A stretch of 55,642 nucleotides of DNA, taken from the NCBI GenBank assembly GCA_902765305.1, contig CACWZI010000065.1, positions 1-55,642 of the forward strand, given 5' to 3'. Source of the DNA: an uncultured Eubacteriales bacterium (GTDB lineage: Bacteria; Bacillota; Clostridia; Christensenellales; Aristaeellaceae). Position 1 is the stretch's first letter; each line of letters starts with the position of its first letter. This document shows, piece after piece, positions 33,743-44,311 of the stretch. Both the position numbers and the translations under genes were made by a program. The notes below the pieces were generated by a model. The model had not been told where the DNA came from. It searched no databases and saw only the letters and a list, made by a program, of their open reading frames with translations.

Positions 33743-35697
33743 ACACACGCTTGCGGACAAGAATCGTTATTCTTTCCGTACAAATATTACTGTCATTGGC
33801 AGCGTCGACTGCTCTGGTGGGTTTCTATCCCACGCCGGAATTGTCATCGCCTCAAAGAGCCCTGCCCATTATTGAACTGTGCTACAATTTGCGTTATAGC
33901 TATGCCTATGCCGGAACCACTGCCGTTACGGCAGTATTCCTATTTTTTCTGTTTTTTCATCTGACCATCGACCGAAAAATCCTGAGACGACGCTATTTTG
34001 TCATCGAGCTGATCAGCTTGCTGTTTGCCGTTATTTTTTTAATGGGCAAGAGCTTCGCAGTCGACAACACGCTGCAGTCGATCACAGCCTCCTGGGGTCA
34101 GCGAGTCAAGTCCGTCTTGTTCCTGCTGGGCTTTTATGACATACTCTCATATTCAGGCTATGGTCTGGCTTATCTTTTACAGCGAGGCGCTCCGGCGTCT
34201 GCGGGTGAGGGGGAGGCAGGGACTTCGATCTTTGACCGCCGTTTTTCGGTTGTCATCACCGCGTTGGTCATCATGGCGCTTTGGCTCCCTCATATCGTAT
34301 ACGCCTTCCCTGGGTATTCCAATCAGGATATAGAGTGGCAATTATCCCAGTATTTCGGGTGCTTTCCAATAAACGCCCACAACCCACCGATGCATACCCT
34401 GTTCCTGGGCTTCATAGTCAATATCGGCAATCGACTGTTTGGCGCGAACAGCTGCACTTTTCTGTATATCCTGGTTCAGTATATTTGCTTTGCGTTCCTT
34501 CTGGCCTATGTTCTGAAGGTTATGGCCTCCATGGGTGCGCCGAGGTGGCTGATGGGGTCATACATACTGGCCATTGTCTTTTCTCCTTATTATACAAGCA
34601 GCGTGGCGTCAATCATCAAGGATAACGCATACGCCTATGCGTTCCTGCTGTTCATCGTGGAGGCTATCTGCCTGATTCGCAGGAAGGATTTGTCGCCCAT
34701 ACACTATGTGTTGTTCTGGATTTCCGCTGTGCTGGTCATATGGTTCCGCAATGAGGGTAAGCTCGTCGCAATACCCAGCCTGCTGGTCATTTATCTTCTG
34801 GCGCGGGACAACCTGAAACAGAGATGGAAGAAGGGCCACGACAGAAGGCAGCCCTTCCTGAACGTGCGCATCGCGCTGTTCTTCGTCACGCCGGTGGTGT
34901 TTGCTCTCGGGGTCAATTCAGCGATGATCAATAGCTATTCAATGGAAAAGGGAAGCATCCGGGAGGCGCTGTCCTTTCCATTTCAGCAAACCGCGCGGTT
35001 TGTGCTGGAACACGGCGAAGAGGTGACCGAGGATGAAAGGCGGGCCATAGATGCAATCCTGGATTATGAACATTTGGCAGAATACTACAATCCCCGCATA
35101 TCTGACAATGTCAAAAACACATTCAAGAAGGATTCGACCACCGAGGATCTGATGCACTATCTGCGGGTGTGGTTCAAACAGGGGCTTCGGCATCCGGATA
35201 CTTATGTGTGCGCAACGGTCAATCAGACCTGTTTTCTGTTTTATCCCTTTGAGGAAAACAACATCGCCTATTCACAGCCTTTGAGTGAGAGGGGCAATTC
35301 CGACGATGCATCCCGAAGGTATGCGAAGAGCGTCTGTGAGTATCTCGGTATTGATTATACAGAAGTCTCATTAAGGCGAGCCTCGATGCACGCGTGGTAT
35401 ATGTTCTGCTTTTCCGCGCCGGTTATCGGAGTGCTTTCACACCATTCGATTTATTGCCTGTGTCTGCTGTTCGCTTCCGGCTTGGCTATCGTGCGCAGGC
35501 AGAGGGAATGGCTGGCGGTCTCCCTCCCGCTGCTCTTGTCCGTGGCGATCATACTGTTTGCGCCAACCATCATGGGGCATCCGAGATACTCGTTTCCGAT
35601 CATCTATACGACTCCGGTAATGCTCGCATGGTTGCATGAAAAGCTGATTGTAGCGAACGCTCAAAGGAGGAAATCAAAGCCTGTCCGTCGTCGATAG
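33733..35697 (+). CDS. DUF6020-type polytopic membrane protein, probable GT-C glycosyltransferase
   Basis: A 654-residue protein with about twelve hydrophobic helices. The segment YAFPGYSNQDIEWQLSQYFG...NAHNPPMHTLFLGF resembles the first extracytoplasmic loop of DUF6020 and other GT-C-like enzymes, where acidic and His residues bind a polyprenyl-phosphate sugar. A soluble stretch lies at about 400-520, and a basic tail ends the protein (RRKSKPVRRR). GGGAGG precedes the ATG. Paired with the divergent GT2 gene it makes sense as the transferase that uses the lipid-linked sugar to decorate a surface polymer. Lower GC than the surrounding genes, suggesting transfer. Confidence 0.75.
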   Translation: MHVNTRLRTRIVILSVQILLSLAASTALVGFYPTPELSSPQRALPIIELCYNLRYSYAYAGTTAVTAVFLFFLFFHLTIDRKILRRRYFVIELISLLFAVIFLMGKSFAVDNTLQSITASWGQRVKSVLFLLGFYDILSYSGYGLAYLLQRGAPASAGEGEAGTSIFDRRFSVVITALVIMALWLPHIVYAFPGYSNQDIEWQLSQYFGCFPINAHNPPMHTLFLGFIVNIGNRLFGANSCTFLYILVQYICFAFLLAYVLKVMASMGAPRWLMGSYILAIVFSPYYTSSVASIIKDNAYAYAFLLFIVEAICLIRRKDLSPIHYVLFWISAVLVIWFRNEGKLVAIPSLLVIYLLARDNLKQRWKKGHDRRQPFLNVRIALFFVTPVVFALGVNSAMINSYSMEKGSIREALSFPFQQTARFVLEHGEEVTEDERRAIDAILDYEHLAEYYNPRISDNVKNTFKKDSTTEDLMHYLRVWFKQGLRHPDTYVCATVNQTCFLFYPFEENNIAYSQPLSERGNSDDASRRYAKSVCEYLGIDYTEVSLRRASMHAWYMFCFSAPVIGVLSHHSIYCLCLLFASGLAIVRRQREWLAVSLPLLLSVAIILFAPTIMGHPRYSFPIIYTTPVMLAWLHEKLIVANAQRRKSKPVRRR

Positions 35698-35747
35698 GGA
35701 AAAACGACGCGGTGTGTTAATTTTTTCAGAAACCAATCGCTACTTTC

Positions 35748-35776
35748 TTGCAATAACGGCAGTACCCTGATAGAAT
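35748..35776 (+). promoter_or_regulatory. Promoter of glmS
   Basis: TTGCAA (35748-35753), a 17-nt spacer and TAGAAT (35771-35776), 56 bases before the ATG. No glmS ribozyme is recognisable in the leader. Confidence 0.7.
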
Positions 35777-35832
35777 ACCGAATGAGATTGTTTCAGCAAA
35801 GCCAAACGGCTGACATTGGAGGACTTTGACAT

Positions 35833-37693
<1,861 letters not shown>

Positions 37694-37701
<8 letters not shown>

Positions 37702-37921
37702 GGAACGTAATTGAATGAGGAACGTAATTGAATGAGGAATTAGGAATGAGGAATTAGGAATGGATGAGCCCTAAAGGACTCGCTTCGCTTCGAAAATCCT
37801 GACGGATTTCTTTTGATATACGCTGACGCGAAAACCTTCCGACTTCCACCAATTTAATCAAAGAAATCCCGCCAGGGATTTTAACCACCATTCCTCATTC
37901 CTCATTCCTAATTCCCAATTT
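37694..37921. repeat. Composite heptamer-arm palindromic repeat
   Basis: The left arm starts in the glmS stop codon: GAATGAGGAACGTAATT twice in tandem, then AATGAGG/AATTAGG words. Inside are AAATCCtgacGGATTT and AAATCCCgccaGGGATTT hairpins. The right arm has TTCCTCA, TTCCTCA, TTCCTAA words. Same design as 4240-4466. Confidence 0.85.
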
Positions 37922-37933
37922 AAGGAGGTATCT

Positions 37934-38590
37934 ATGTACACAATAACCGATCTCTACGATCTGAACCATACCCTTGCGGCGGATTATCTGCGCGGGTTTA
38001 CTTACCCCTGGGAGGCACTGAAGGGGATCAAGGATTTCATACTGGCCCTGGGGCCGACGCTGGGGGAGGACTATGAAGAGGTCTCGGAGCACGTCTGGGT
38101 GCATAAGACGGCGAAGGTCTTCCCGTCGGCCTGGCTGGGCGCGCCCTGCATCATAGGGCCCAACACCGAGGTGCGGCACTGCGCTTTCGTGCGCGGCTCG
38201 GCGCTGGTGGGCGCGGACTGCGTGGTGGGCAACAGCTGTGAGCTGAAGAACGTGATACTGTTCGACCACGTACAGACGCCCCATTACAATTATGTGGGCG
38301 ATTCCATACTGGGCTATTACAGCCACATGGGCGCGGGCTCGATCACCAGCAACGTCCGCTCGGACAAGCAGCTGGTGGTAGTGCACGCCCCCGAGGGCGG
38401 CATCGAGACCGGCATCAAGAAGTTCGGCGCGATGCTGGGCGACTACGTGGAGTGCGGCTGCAATTCGGTGCTGAATCCCGGCACCGTGGTGGGCCGCCAC
38501 AGCAACATCTATCCCACCTCCTGCGTCCGCGGCGTCGTGCCGGAAAACAGCATCTATAAGAACACGGGAGAGATCGTAGATAAATTCTGA
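37934..38590 (+). CDS. Left-handed beta-helix acyltransferase, UDP-GlcNAc pyrophosphorylase-related
   Basis: A 218-residue protein with hexapeptide repeats (about residues 60-150: KVFPSAWLGAPCIIGPNTEV, FVRGSALVGADCVVG, ILGYYSHMGAGSI), the left-handed beta-helix of acetyltransferases and of the GlmU C-terminal half. A short helical N-terminus replaces the nucleotidyltransferase domain. Between glmS and nagB/glmM it could acetylate glucosamine-1-phosphate or a related sugar phosphate; this is inference from context. AAGGAGG lies 5 bases before the ATG. Confidence 0.78.
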   Translation: MYTITDLYDLNHTLAADYLRGFTYPWEALKGIKDFILALGPTLGEDYEEVSEHVWVHKTAKVFPSAWLGAPCIIGPNTEVRHCAFVRGSALVGADCVVGNSCELKNVILFDHVQTPHYNYVGDSILGYYSHMGAGSITSNVRSDKQLVVVHAPEGGIETGIKKFGAMLGDYVECGCNSVLNPGTVVGRHSNIYPTSCVRGVVPENSIYKNTGEIVDKF

Positions 38591-38613
38591 TAAAACAAAG
38601 GAGTGAATTCATC

Positions 38614-39402
38614 ATGCGCGTTGTCATTCAGGAGAATTACGAGAAGATGTGCAAGTGGGCCGCAGCCTACATTGCCGCGAAGATCAATGCCCACAGGGGC
38701 GACAGGCCCTTTGTGCTGGGGCTGCCCACCGGCTCCTCGCCCCTGGGCGTGTACGCCGAGCTGGCCCGCATGAACAAGGCCGGCGAGGTCTCCTTCCGGA
38801 ACGTGGTGACCTTCAACATGGACGAATACCTGGGCCTGCCCCGGGAGCACGACCAGAGCTACTGGTACTTCATGTGGTCCAACTTCTTCGATCACATCGA
38901 CATTCCCAAGGCCAACGTGAACATCCTCGACGGCATGGCCAAGGACCCCGAGGCCGAGTGCGCGGCTTATGAGGCGAAGATCGCGTCCCTGGGCGGCATC
39001 GACCTGTTCCTGGGCGGCATCGGCGTGGACGGCCACCTGGCCTTCAACGAGCCCTTCACTTCCCTGACCAGCCGCACCGGCGTGCGCGTGCTGACCAGCG
39101 ACACCCGCATCGTCAACAGCCGCTTCTTCGGCAACGACCCGGAAAAGGTGCCCGCGAAGGCGCTGTCCGTGGGCATCGGCACGGTGATGGACGCCCGCGA
39201 GGTGCTGATCCTGATCAACGGCCACAACAAGGCCCGGGCGCTGGCGGCTTCCGTGGAGGGCGGCGTCAGCCAGAAGTGGACCTGCTCCGCGCTGCAGACC
39301 CATCCCAACGCCATCATCGCCTGCGACGAGCCCGCCTGCGGCGAACTGACGGTGGATACGTATAAGTACTTCCTGGACATCGAGAAGGCGGAGAGGCTGT
39401 AA
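38614..39402 (+). CDS. nagB: Glucosamine-6-phosphate deaminase
   Basis: A 262-residue enzyme that converts glucosamine-6-phosphate back to fructose-6-phosphate and ammonia, the reverse direction of GlmS. Visible are FNMDEYLG (catalytic Asp near 70) and GGIGVDGHLAFNEP (Asp, His and Glu near 133-140). The length is typical. It starts 23 bases after the beta-helix gene and ends two bases before glmM, so it belongs to the same operon. Having nagB beside glmS suggests the operon balances amino-sugar flux. Confidence 0.95.
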   Translation: MRVVIQENYEKMCKWAAAYIAAKINAHRGDRPFVLGLPTGSSPLGVYAELARMNKAGEVSFRNVVTFNMDEYLGLPREHDQSYWYFMWSNFFDHIDIPKANVNILDGMAKDPEAECAAYEAKIASLGGIDLFLGGIGVDGHLAFNEPFTSLTSRTGVRVLTSDTRIVNSRFFGNDPEKVPAKALSVGIGTVMDAREVLILINGHNKARALAASVEGGVSQKWTCSALQTHPNAIIACDEPACGELTVDTYKYFLDIEKAERL

Positions 39403-39404
39403 TT

Positions 39405-40796
39405 ATGGGAAAATATTTCGGCACTGACGGCTTCCGGGGAGAGGCCAACGTCACACTCACGGCGGACCACGCCTATCAGGTGGGGCGCTTCCTGGGCTGG
39501 TACTACAGCCAGCAGCGGCGCTTCGCCGGCAACCGGGAGAACGCGAAGATCGTCATCGGCAAGGACACCCGCCGCTCCTCCTACATGTTCGAATATGCGC
39601 TGATCGCGGGTCTGACGGCCAGCGGCGCGGACGCCTACATGCTCCACGTCACCACCACGCCCAGCGTGGCCTGGGTGACCCATGCCGACGAGTTCGACTG
39701 CGGCATCATGATCTCGGCCTCCCACAACCCGTTCTACGACAACGGCATCAAGCTCCTGGACGGCAACGGCGAGAAGATGGGCGAGGACACCATCAAGCTG
39801 ATCGAGGACTACCTGGACGGCAAGCTGAACGTGTTCGGCCAGCAGGTGAAGGAGCTGCCCTTCGCCCTGAAGGAGCACATCGGCGAGACCGTGGACTATG
39901 TCAGCGGCCGAAACCGCTACGTGGGCTACCTGATCAGCCACGGCCTGTACAGCTTCCGCGGCCTGCGGGTGGGCCTGGACTGCGCCAACGGCGCTTCCTG
40001 GATGATCGCCAAGGCCGTGTTCGAGGCGCTGGGCGCCCGCACCTTCGTGATGGGCGCGGAGCCCAACGGCACCAACATCAACAACGGCGTGGGCTCCACC
40101 CACATCGAAGCCCTCCAGCAGTTCGTGCTGGACAACCACCTGGACGTGGGCTTCGCCTACGACGGCGACGCCGACCGCTGCCTGGTGGTGGACGAGAAGG
40201 GCGACGTGCTCACCGGCGACCACATCATGTACGCCTACGCCTGCTACATGCAGGATCGGGGCAAGCTGGTGGACAAGCCCGTGGTGGCCACGGTGATGAG
40301 TAACTTCGGCCTGTTCAAGGCGCTGAACGAGCGGGGCATTGACGTGGTCAAGACCAAGGTGGGCGACAAGTACGTCTACGAGTACATGACCACCCACGGC
40401 TGCCGCCTGGGCGGCGAGCAGAGCGGCCACATCATCTTCTCCAAGTACGCCACCACCGGCGACGGCATCCTCACGTCCCTCAAGATGATGGAGTGCATGC
40501 TGGCCCGCAAGAAGAAGATGAGCGAGCTGTGCGAGGGCTTCCAGATGTACCCCCAGGAACTGATCAACGTGAAGGTCTACGACAAGGCCGAGGCCCAGGC
40601 CGACCCCGACGTGCAGGCTGCCGTCAAGGCCGTCGCCGACCAGCTGGGCGAGAAGGGCCGCATCCTCGTGCGGGAATCCGGCACCGAGCCGGTGGTCCGC
40701 GTGATGGTGGAGGCCGAGAGCGACGACATGTGCCTGGAGCTGTGTCAGAGGGTCGTGGACGTGATCAAGGCCAAGGGGCACGCGGTGAAGGACTGA
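39405..40796 (+). CDS. glmM: Phosphoglucosamine mutase
   Basis: A 463-residue phosphohexomutase that interconverts glucosamine-6-phosphate and glucosamine-1-phosphate. The phosphoserine loop is IMISASHNPFYDNG (Ser106 before HNP), the Mg site is YDGDADRC, and the substrate loop GGEQSGHII and phosphate-binding RESGTEPVVRVMVE are present. The SGE/GEQSGH pattern and position in the operon favour GlmM over phosphomannomutase. It starts two bases after nagB. Confidence 0.95.
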   Translation: MGKYFGTDGFRGEANVTLTADHAYQVGRFLGWYYSQQRRFAGNRENAKIVIGKDTRRSSYMFEYALIAGLTASGADAYMLHVTTTPSVAWVTHADEFDCGIMISASHNPFYDNGIKLLDGNGEKMGEDTIKLIEDYLDGKLNVFGQQVKELPFALKEHIGETVDYVSGRNRYVGYLISHGLYSFRGLRVGLDCANGASWMIAKAVFEALGARTFVMGAEPNGTNINNGVGSTHIEALQQFVLDNHLDVGFAYDGDADRCLVVDEKGDVLTGDHIMYAYACYMQDRGKLVDKPVVATVMSNFGLFKALNERGIDVVKTKVGDKYVYEYMTTHGCRLGGEQSGHIIFSKYATTGDGILTSLKMMECMLARKKKMSELCEGFQMYPQELINVKVYDKAEAQADPDVQAAVKAVADQLGEKGRILVRESGTEPVVRVMVEAESDDMCLELCQRVVDVIKAKGHAVKD

Positions 40797-40841
40797 CATC
40801 ATCTATAGCCTGAATCTATAACCTACAATATAAATAGAGTA

Positions 40842-40871
40842 TTGGACAAACCACGCCTCCTGCGGTATGCT
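40842..40871 (+). promoter_or_regulatory. Promoter of the metY leader
   Basis: TTGGAC (40842-40847), an 18-nt spacer and TATGCT (40866-40871). The transcript should start near 40878, only about a dozen bases before the leader's ribosome site. Confidence 0.7.
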
Positions 40872-40904
40872 TTATTCAACAAAGCGAGCAAGGAGATGAT
40901 GGCG

Positions 40905-41015
40905 ATGACGAGGCAGCACGGAAGGCTGTTGCTGGTCACGCGGATGGCAACCGACCGAATGTGCCGGTGTCAACGCGGCAAATCACCCATCATCGATACC
41001 GACAGGAGGCTATAA
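40905..41015 (+). CDS. Leader peptide with Cys codons, upstream of metY
   Basis: A 36-codon reading frame (MTRQHGRLLLVTRMATDR, then Met-Cys-Arg-Cys, ending IIDTDRRL). AAGGAG (40890-40895) is nine bases before the ATG at 40905; two in-frame ATGs lie just upstream (40896, 40899). Cys codons 20 (TGC) and 22 (TGT) sit just past the middle. The last codons AGG-AGG-CTA-TAA contain the ribosome site of metY, and the stop is two bases before the metY ATG, so leader translation must affect metY initiation. The layout matches Cys-codon leader peptides known from actinobacteria that sense cysteine supply. The regulatory role is inferred. Confidence 0.75.
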   Translation: MTRQHGRLLLVTRMATDRMCRCQRGKSPIIDTDRRL

Positions 41016-41017
41016 AA

Positions 41018-42322
41018 ATGTCTGATATTCGTTCTTCCAAAAACTGGGCCTTTGAAACCCGCCAGCTGCACATCGGCCAGGAGAGCGCCGATCCCGTCAC
41101 CGACGCCCGGGCAGTGCCAATCTATGCGTCCACTTCCTTCGTGTTCCACAACAGCCAGCACGCCGCCGACCGCTTCGGCCTGCGGGACGCCGGCAACATC
41201 TACGGGCGGTTGACCAACCCCACCAACGACATCTTCGAGCAGCGCATCGCCTCTCTGGAGGGGGGCTCGGCGGCGCTGGCGGTAGCCAGCGGCGCGGCGG
41301 CCATCAGCTATACCTTCCAGGCGCTGGCACGGTCCGGCGAGCACATCGTCGCCTCCAAGACCATCTACGGCGGCACCTATAACCTTCTGGCTCATACGCT
41401 GCCGCTGACCAGCGGCATCACCACAACCTTCGTGGACCCGGAGGTGGACGGCAGCTTCGAGGCGGCCATTACCGACAAGACCAAGGCGCTGTTCGTGGAG
41501 ACCCTGGGCAACCCCAATTCCAACCTGGTGGACATCGAGGCCGTCGCCGCCGTCGCCCATCGTCACGGAATCCCGCTGGTGGTGGACAGCACCTTTGCCA
41601 CGCCGTTCCTTGTGCGGCCCATCGAATGGGGCGCGGACATCGTGGTGCACAGCGCCACCAAATTCATCGGCGGGCACGGCACGGCCATTGGCGGAGTGAT
41701 CGTCGAGGGCGGCAAGTTCGACTGGAAGTCCGGCGGCAAATATTCCTGGATCGCCGAGCCGAATCCCAGCTACCACGGCGTGTCCTTTGCCGACGCGGTG
41801 GGTCCGGCGGCCTTTGTCACCTATATCCGCGCCATACTGCTCAGGGATACCGGCGCGACGCTGTCGCCGTTCCACGCCTTCATCTTCCTGCAGGGGCTGG
41901 AGACCCTGTCGTTGCGGGTGGAGCGCCACGTTTCAAACGCGCTGAAGGTGGTGGATTACCTAGCGAAGCATCCCCAGGTGGAGGCGGTGCACCATCCCTC
42001 GCTGCCCACCGAGCCCAGCCACGCGCTGTACGGCAAGTACCTTCCGGGTGGCGGCGGCAGCATATTCACCTTTGAGATCAAGGGCGATGCGGCGAAGGCG
42101 CAGAAGTTCATCGACAACCTGCCCATCTTCTCGCTGCTGGCCAATGTGGCAGACGTGAAGAGCCTGGTGATCCACCCGGCCAGCACCACCCACAGCCAGG
42201 AGACCGAGGCCGAACTGGCCCAGCAGGGCATCAAACCCAACACCATCCGCCTGTCCATCGGCATCGAGAAGGTCGAGGACCTGATCGCGGCGCTGGATGT
42301 CGCATTCAAGAGCATAGCGTAA
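41018..42322 (+). CDS. metY: O-acetylhomoserine sulfhydrylase (Cys/Met metabolism PLP enzyme)
   Basis: A 434-residue PLP enzyme that joins sulfide and O-acetylhomoserine to make homocysteine. The PLP lysine lies in VVHSATKFIGGHGTAIGG, and the N-terminal part shows YASTSFVF, IYGRLTNPTNDIFEQRIA and GAAAISYTFQALARSGEHIV, typical of the MetY branch (about 430 residues, longer than MetB/MetC). The ATG at 41018 is used; its ribosome site is inside the leader peptide gene. cysK follows in the same direction, so the two probably share sulfur control. Confidence 0.94.
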   Translation: MSDIRSSKNWAFETRQLHIGQESADPVTDARAVPIYASTSFVFHNSQHAADRFGLRDAGNIYGRLTNPTNDIFEQRIASLEGGSAALAVASGAAAISYTFQALARSGEHIVASKTIYGGTYNLLAHTLPLTSGITTTFVDPEVDGSFEAAITDKTKALFVETLGNPNSNLVDIEAVAAVAHRHGIPLVVDSTFATPFLVRPIEWGADIVVHSATKFIGGHGTAIGGVIVEGGKFDWKSGGKYSWIAEPNPSYHGVSFADAVGPAAFVTYIRAILLRDTGATLSPFHAFIFLQGLETLSLRVERHVSNALKVVDYLAKHPQVEAVHHPSLPTEPSHALYGKYLPGGGGSIFTFEIKGDAAKAQKFIDNLPIFSLLANVADVKSLVIHPASTTHSQETEAELAQQGIKPNTIRLSIGIEKVEDLIAALDVAFKSIA

Positions 42323-42707
42323 TGTAGCGGCGGCTACCAGCCGCCACCCAGGCACGACAAACCATGTAGCGGCGGCTATCAGCCGCCACCCAGGCACGAC
42401 AAACCATGTAGCGGCGGCTACCAGCCGCCACCCAGGCACGACATACCATGTAGCGGCGGCTATCAGCCGCCACCCAGGCACGACATACCATGTAGCGGCG
42501 GCTACCAGCCGCCACCCAGACACGGCATGACCCGTAGCGGCGGCTATCAGCCGCCACCCAGGCACGACATACAGCCGCCACCCAGGCACGGCATACCATG
42601 TAGCGGCGGCTACCAGCCGCCACCCAGGCACGGCATACCATGTAGCGGCGGCTACCAGCCGCCACCCAGGCACGATCGCCATGGCGCCTGATAGGCGCCG
42701 CTACAGA
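42323..42707. repeat. 42-bp tandem palindromic repeat array
   Basis: Eight full units and one unit 14 bases short, period 42, each starting TGTAGCGGCGGCTAyCAGCC (unit starts 42323, 42365, 42407, 42449, 42491, 42533, 42599 and 42641; short unit 42571-42598). The y position alternates C,T,C,T,C,T in the first six units, pointing to growth by an 84-bp dimer. Each unit holds a palindromic core GGCGGCTxxCAGCCGCC and a linker ACCCAGGCACGrCATACCA. The array ends with an inverted copy (GGCGCCTGATAGGCGCCGCT). No gene lies in the 417-base spacer. Confidence 0.93.
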
Positions 42708-42739
42708 GAATGTATTGAATATCGAGAGGAGCGACCCAC

Positions 42740-43669
42740 ATGTCCAATATCTATAAGAGCGCGGACCAGCTGATCGGCAAAACGCCGCTGCTGGAGCTGA
42801 CCCACATCGAGGCGGCGGAGGGGCTGAAGGCCCGGGTGCTGGCGAAGCTGGAATACTTCAATCCCGCCGGCAGCGTGAAGGACCGCATCGCCAAGGCCAT
42901 GATCGACGACGCCGAGGCCAAGGGCCTGCTGAAGCCCGGCTCGACCATCATCGAGCCCACCTCCGGCAATACCGGCATCGGCCTGGCGGCGGTGGCTGCG
43001 GCCCGGGGCTACGACATCATCATCGTCATGCCCGAGACCATGTCGGTGGAGCGCCGCCAGCTGATGCTGGCCTACGGGGCGAAGCTGGTGCTCACCGAGG
43101 GCGCGAAGGGCATGAAGGGCGCCATCGCCAAGGCGGACGAGCTGTCGAAGGAGATCGAGAACAGCTTCATTCCCGGCCAGTTCGACAACCCCGCCAATCC
43201 GAAGGCCCATGTGGAGACCACCGGCCCCGAGATCTACGCCGATACCGACGGCGAGGTGGACATCTTCGTGGCCGGCGTGGGCACCGGCGGCACGGTGACC
43301 GGCGTGGGCCAGTACCTGAAGTCGAAGAAGCCCGGGGTGAAGGTGGTGGCCGTGGAGCCGGCGAGCTCCGCCGTGCTGTCCACCGGCGTGGCCGGGGCTC
43401 ACAAGATCCAGGGCATCGGCGCCGGTTTCGTGCCGAAGGTGCTGGATACCGGGGTGTACGACGAGATCATCACCGTCACCAACGAGGACGCCTTTGCCAC
43501 CGGACGGCGGATCGGCCGGCAGGAGGGCGTGCTGGTGGGCATTTCCTCCGGCGCGGCGGCCTGGGCGGCCATCGAGCTGGCCAAGCGCCCCGAGAACGCC
43601 GGCAAGACCATCGTGGCGCTGCTGCCGGATACCGGGGACAGGTACCTGTCGACACCACTGTTTGAATGA
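42740..43669 (+). CDS. cysK: Cysteine synthase
   Basis: A 309-residue PLP enzyme that makes cysteine from O-acetylserine and sulfide. The PLP lysine is K47 in [12 protein letters not shown]; the substrate loop is [11 protein letters not shown], the phosphate-binding loop [10 protein letters not shown], and the C-terminal [10 protein letters not shown] is present. GAGAGGAG precedes the ATG. It follows metY across the 42-bp array. Cysteine and homocysteine synthesis are thus side by side. Confidence 0.96.
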   Translation: MSNIYKSADQLIGKTPLLELTHIEAAEGLKARVLAKLEYFNPAGSVKDRIAKAMIDDAEAKGLLKPGSTIIEPTSGNTGIGLAAVAAARGYDIIIVMPETMSVERRQLMLAYGAKLVLTEGAKGMKGAIAKADELSKEIENSFIPGQFDNPANPKAHVETTGPEIYADTDGEVDIFVAGVGTGGTVTGVGQYLKSKKPGVKVVAVEPASSAVLSTGVAGAHKIQGIGAGFVPKVLDTGVYDEIITVTNEDAFATGRRIGRQEGVLVGISSGAAAWAAIELAKRPENAGKTIVALLPDTGDRYLSTPLFE

Positions 43670-43676
43670 CATACGG

Positions 43677-43719
43677 ATGACAACGGCGCCCGTGCCTTAG
43701 GCACGGGCGCCGTTGTCAT
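43677..43719. terminator. Bidirectional terminator hairpin
   Basis: A 20-bp perfect stem (ATGACAACGGCGCCCGTGCC) with a TTA loop between converging cysK and the 96-residue membrane protein gene. Confidence 0.85.
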
Positions 43720-43732
43720 GTCGGTCCGCCGG

Positions 43733-44023
43733 TCAGGCCGGGGGAAGGACGCTCGCCGGGCGGGCGGGGTTTATCGGCTGGCGCATGTATTCCGCCAGCC
43801 TGGTGAAGAAATCCGGGAAGATCATGAAGGCGATGAAGGTCAGCAGCGCGCTGATTACGATCAGCAGTATGCCCGCGATGGCGAAGCTGCGCTTGCTGGT
43901 GGATTTTGCAAATATGGCGGACAGGATCAGGAAGATCAGGTTCACGCCGGGGATGGCATACAATATCAGCGAACCCATCCAGTTCAGCACCGAGGGCTGC
44001 CTTTTGTTACTGCTTCTTGCCAT
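43733..44023 (-). CDS. Small membrane protein, unknown
   Basis: A 96-residue protein with a basic N-terminus (MARSSNKRQPS) and two to three hydrophobic helices (about 14-38 and 46-72), ending in a Pro/Ala-rich tail. No known domain is recognised. It has its own near-perfect minus-strand promoter (44099-44127) and GAGAGGAG before the start, so it is a real, separately expressed gene. Confidence 0.78.
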   Translation of the reverse strand: MARSSNKRQPSVLNWMGSLILYAIPGVNLIFLILSAIFAKSTSKRSFAIAGILLIVISALLTFIAFMIFPDFFTRLAEYMRQPINPARPASVLPPA

Positions 44024-44098
44024 GGTCAGTTACTCCTCTCCTATGGACAGCCGCGTCTTATTTTCGCGGCGATGCGCTCATACCCATATCCAACTTAC

Positions 44099-44127
44099 AT
44101 TATACATGTTCATTTACCCCGCGTCAA
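44099..44127 (-). promoter_or_regulatory. Promoter of the 96-residue membrane protein
   Basis: On the minus strand: TTGACG, a 17-nt spacer and a perfect TATAAT. Confidence 0.8.
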
Positions 44128-44264
44128 ATGAAGTCGGGGGATGTTGAAAAAAAGTCAAAATTGCAGCCGGCACAAAGTTGCGCAAAATTGGATATATTAC
44201 GACTTTGTATCGAAAAAGCAGGCACGATTTAATAGTTTCTATTTATTTTGAAATACTTCTGTAA

Positions 44265-44270
44265 TATAAT
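44265..44270 (+). promoter_or_regulatory. -10 box of the SH3-domain protein gene
   Basis: A perfect TATAAT; the -35 region 17 bases upstream is only TTTATT. AT-rich DNA surrounds it. Confidence 0.5.
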
Positions 44271-44311
44271 GTCAGCATAATTTAAAATCTATCAGAAAGG
44301 TGATATCCAAA

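Noticed and set aside
35698-35832. glmS ribozyme
   Set aside because: The 135-base leader region shows no recognisable ribozyme core, and the promoter lies too close to the gene to leave room for it.
40878-41017. SAM-type riboswitch before metY, suggested by GGCAACC and CCGGTGTCAACGC
   Set aside because: The conserved first half of the SAM-I aptamer is absent and the stretch is fully explained by the leader peptide codons.
42306-42665. Minus-strand open frame coding a repetitive protein with a RRYMVCRAWVAA unit
   Set aside because: It is produced by the 42-bp array, whose period is a multiple of three. There is no ribosome site, and several frames stay open for the same reason.
42323-42707. 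Possible CRISPR array
   Set aside because: The whole 42-bp unit is repeated with no variable spacers, and no cas genes are present.
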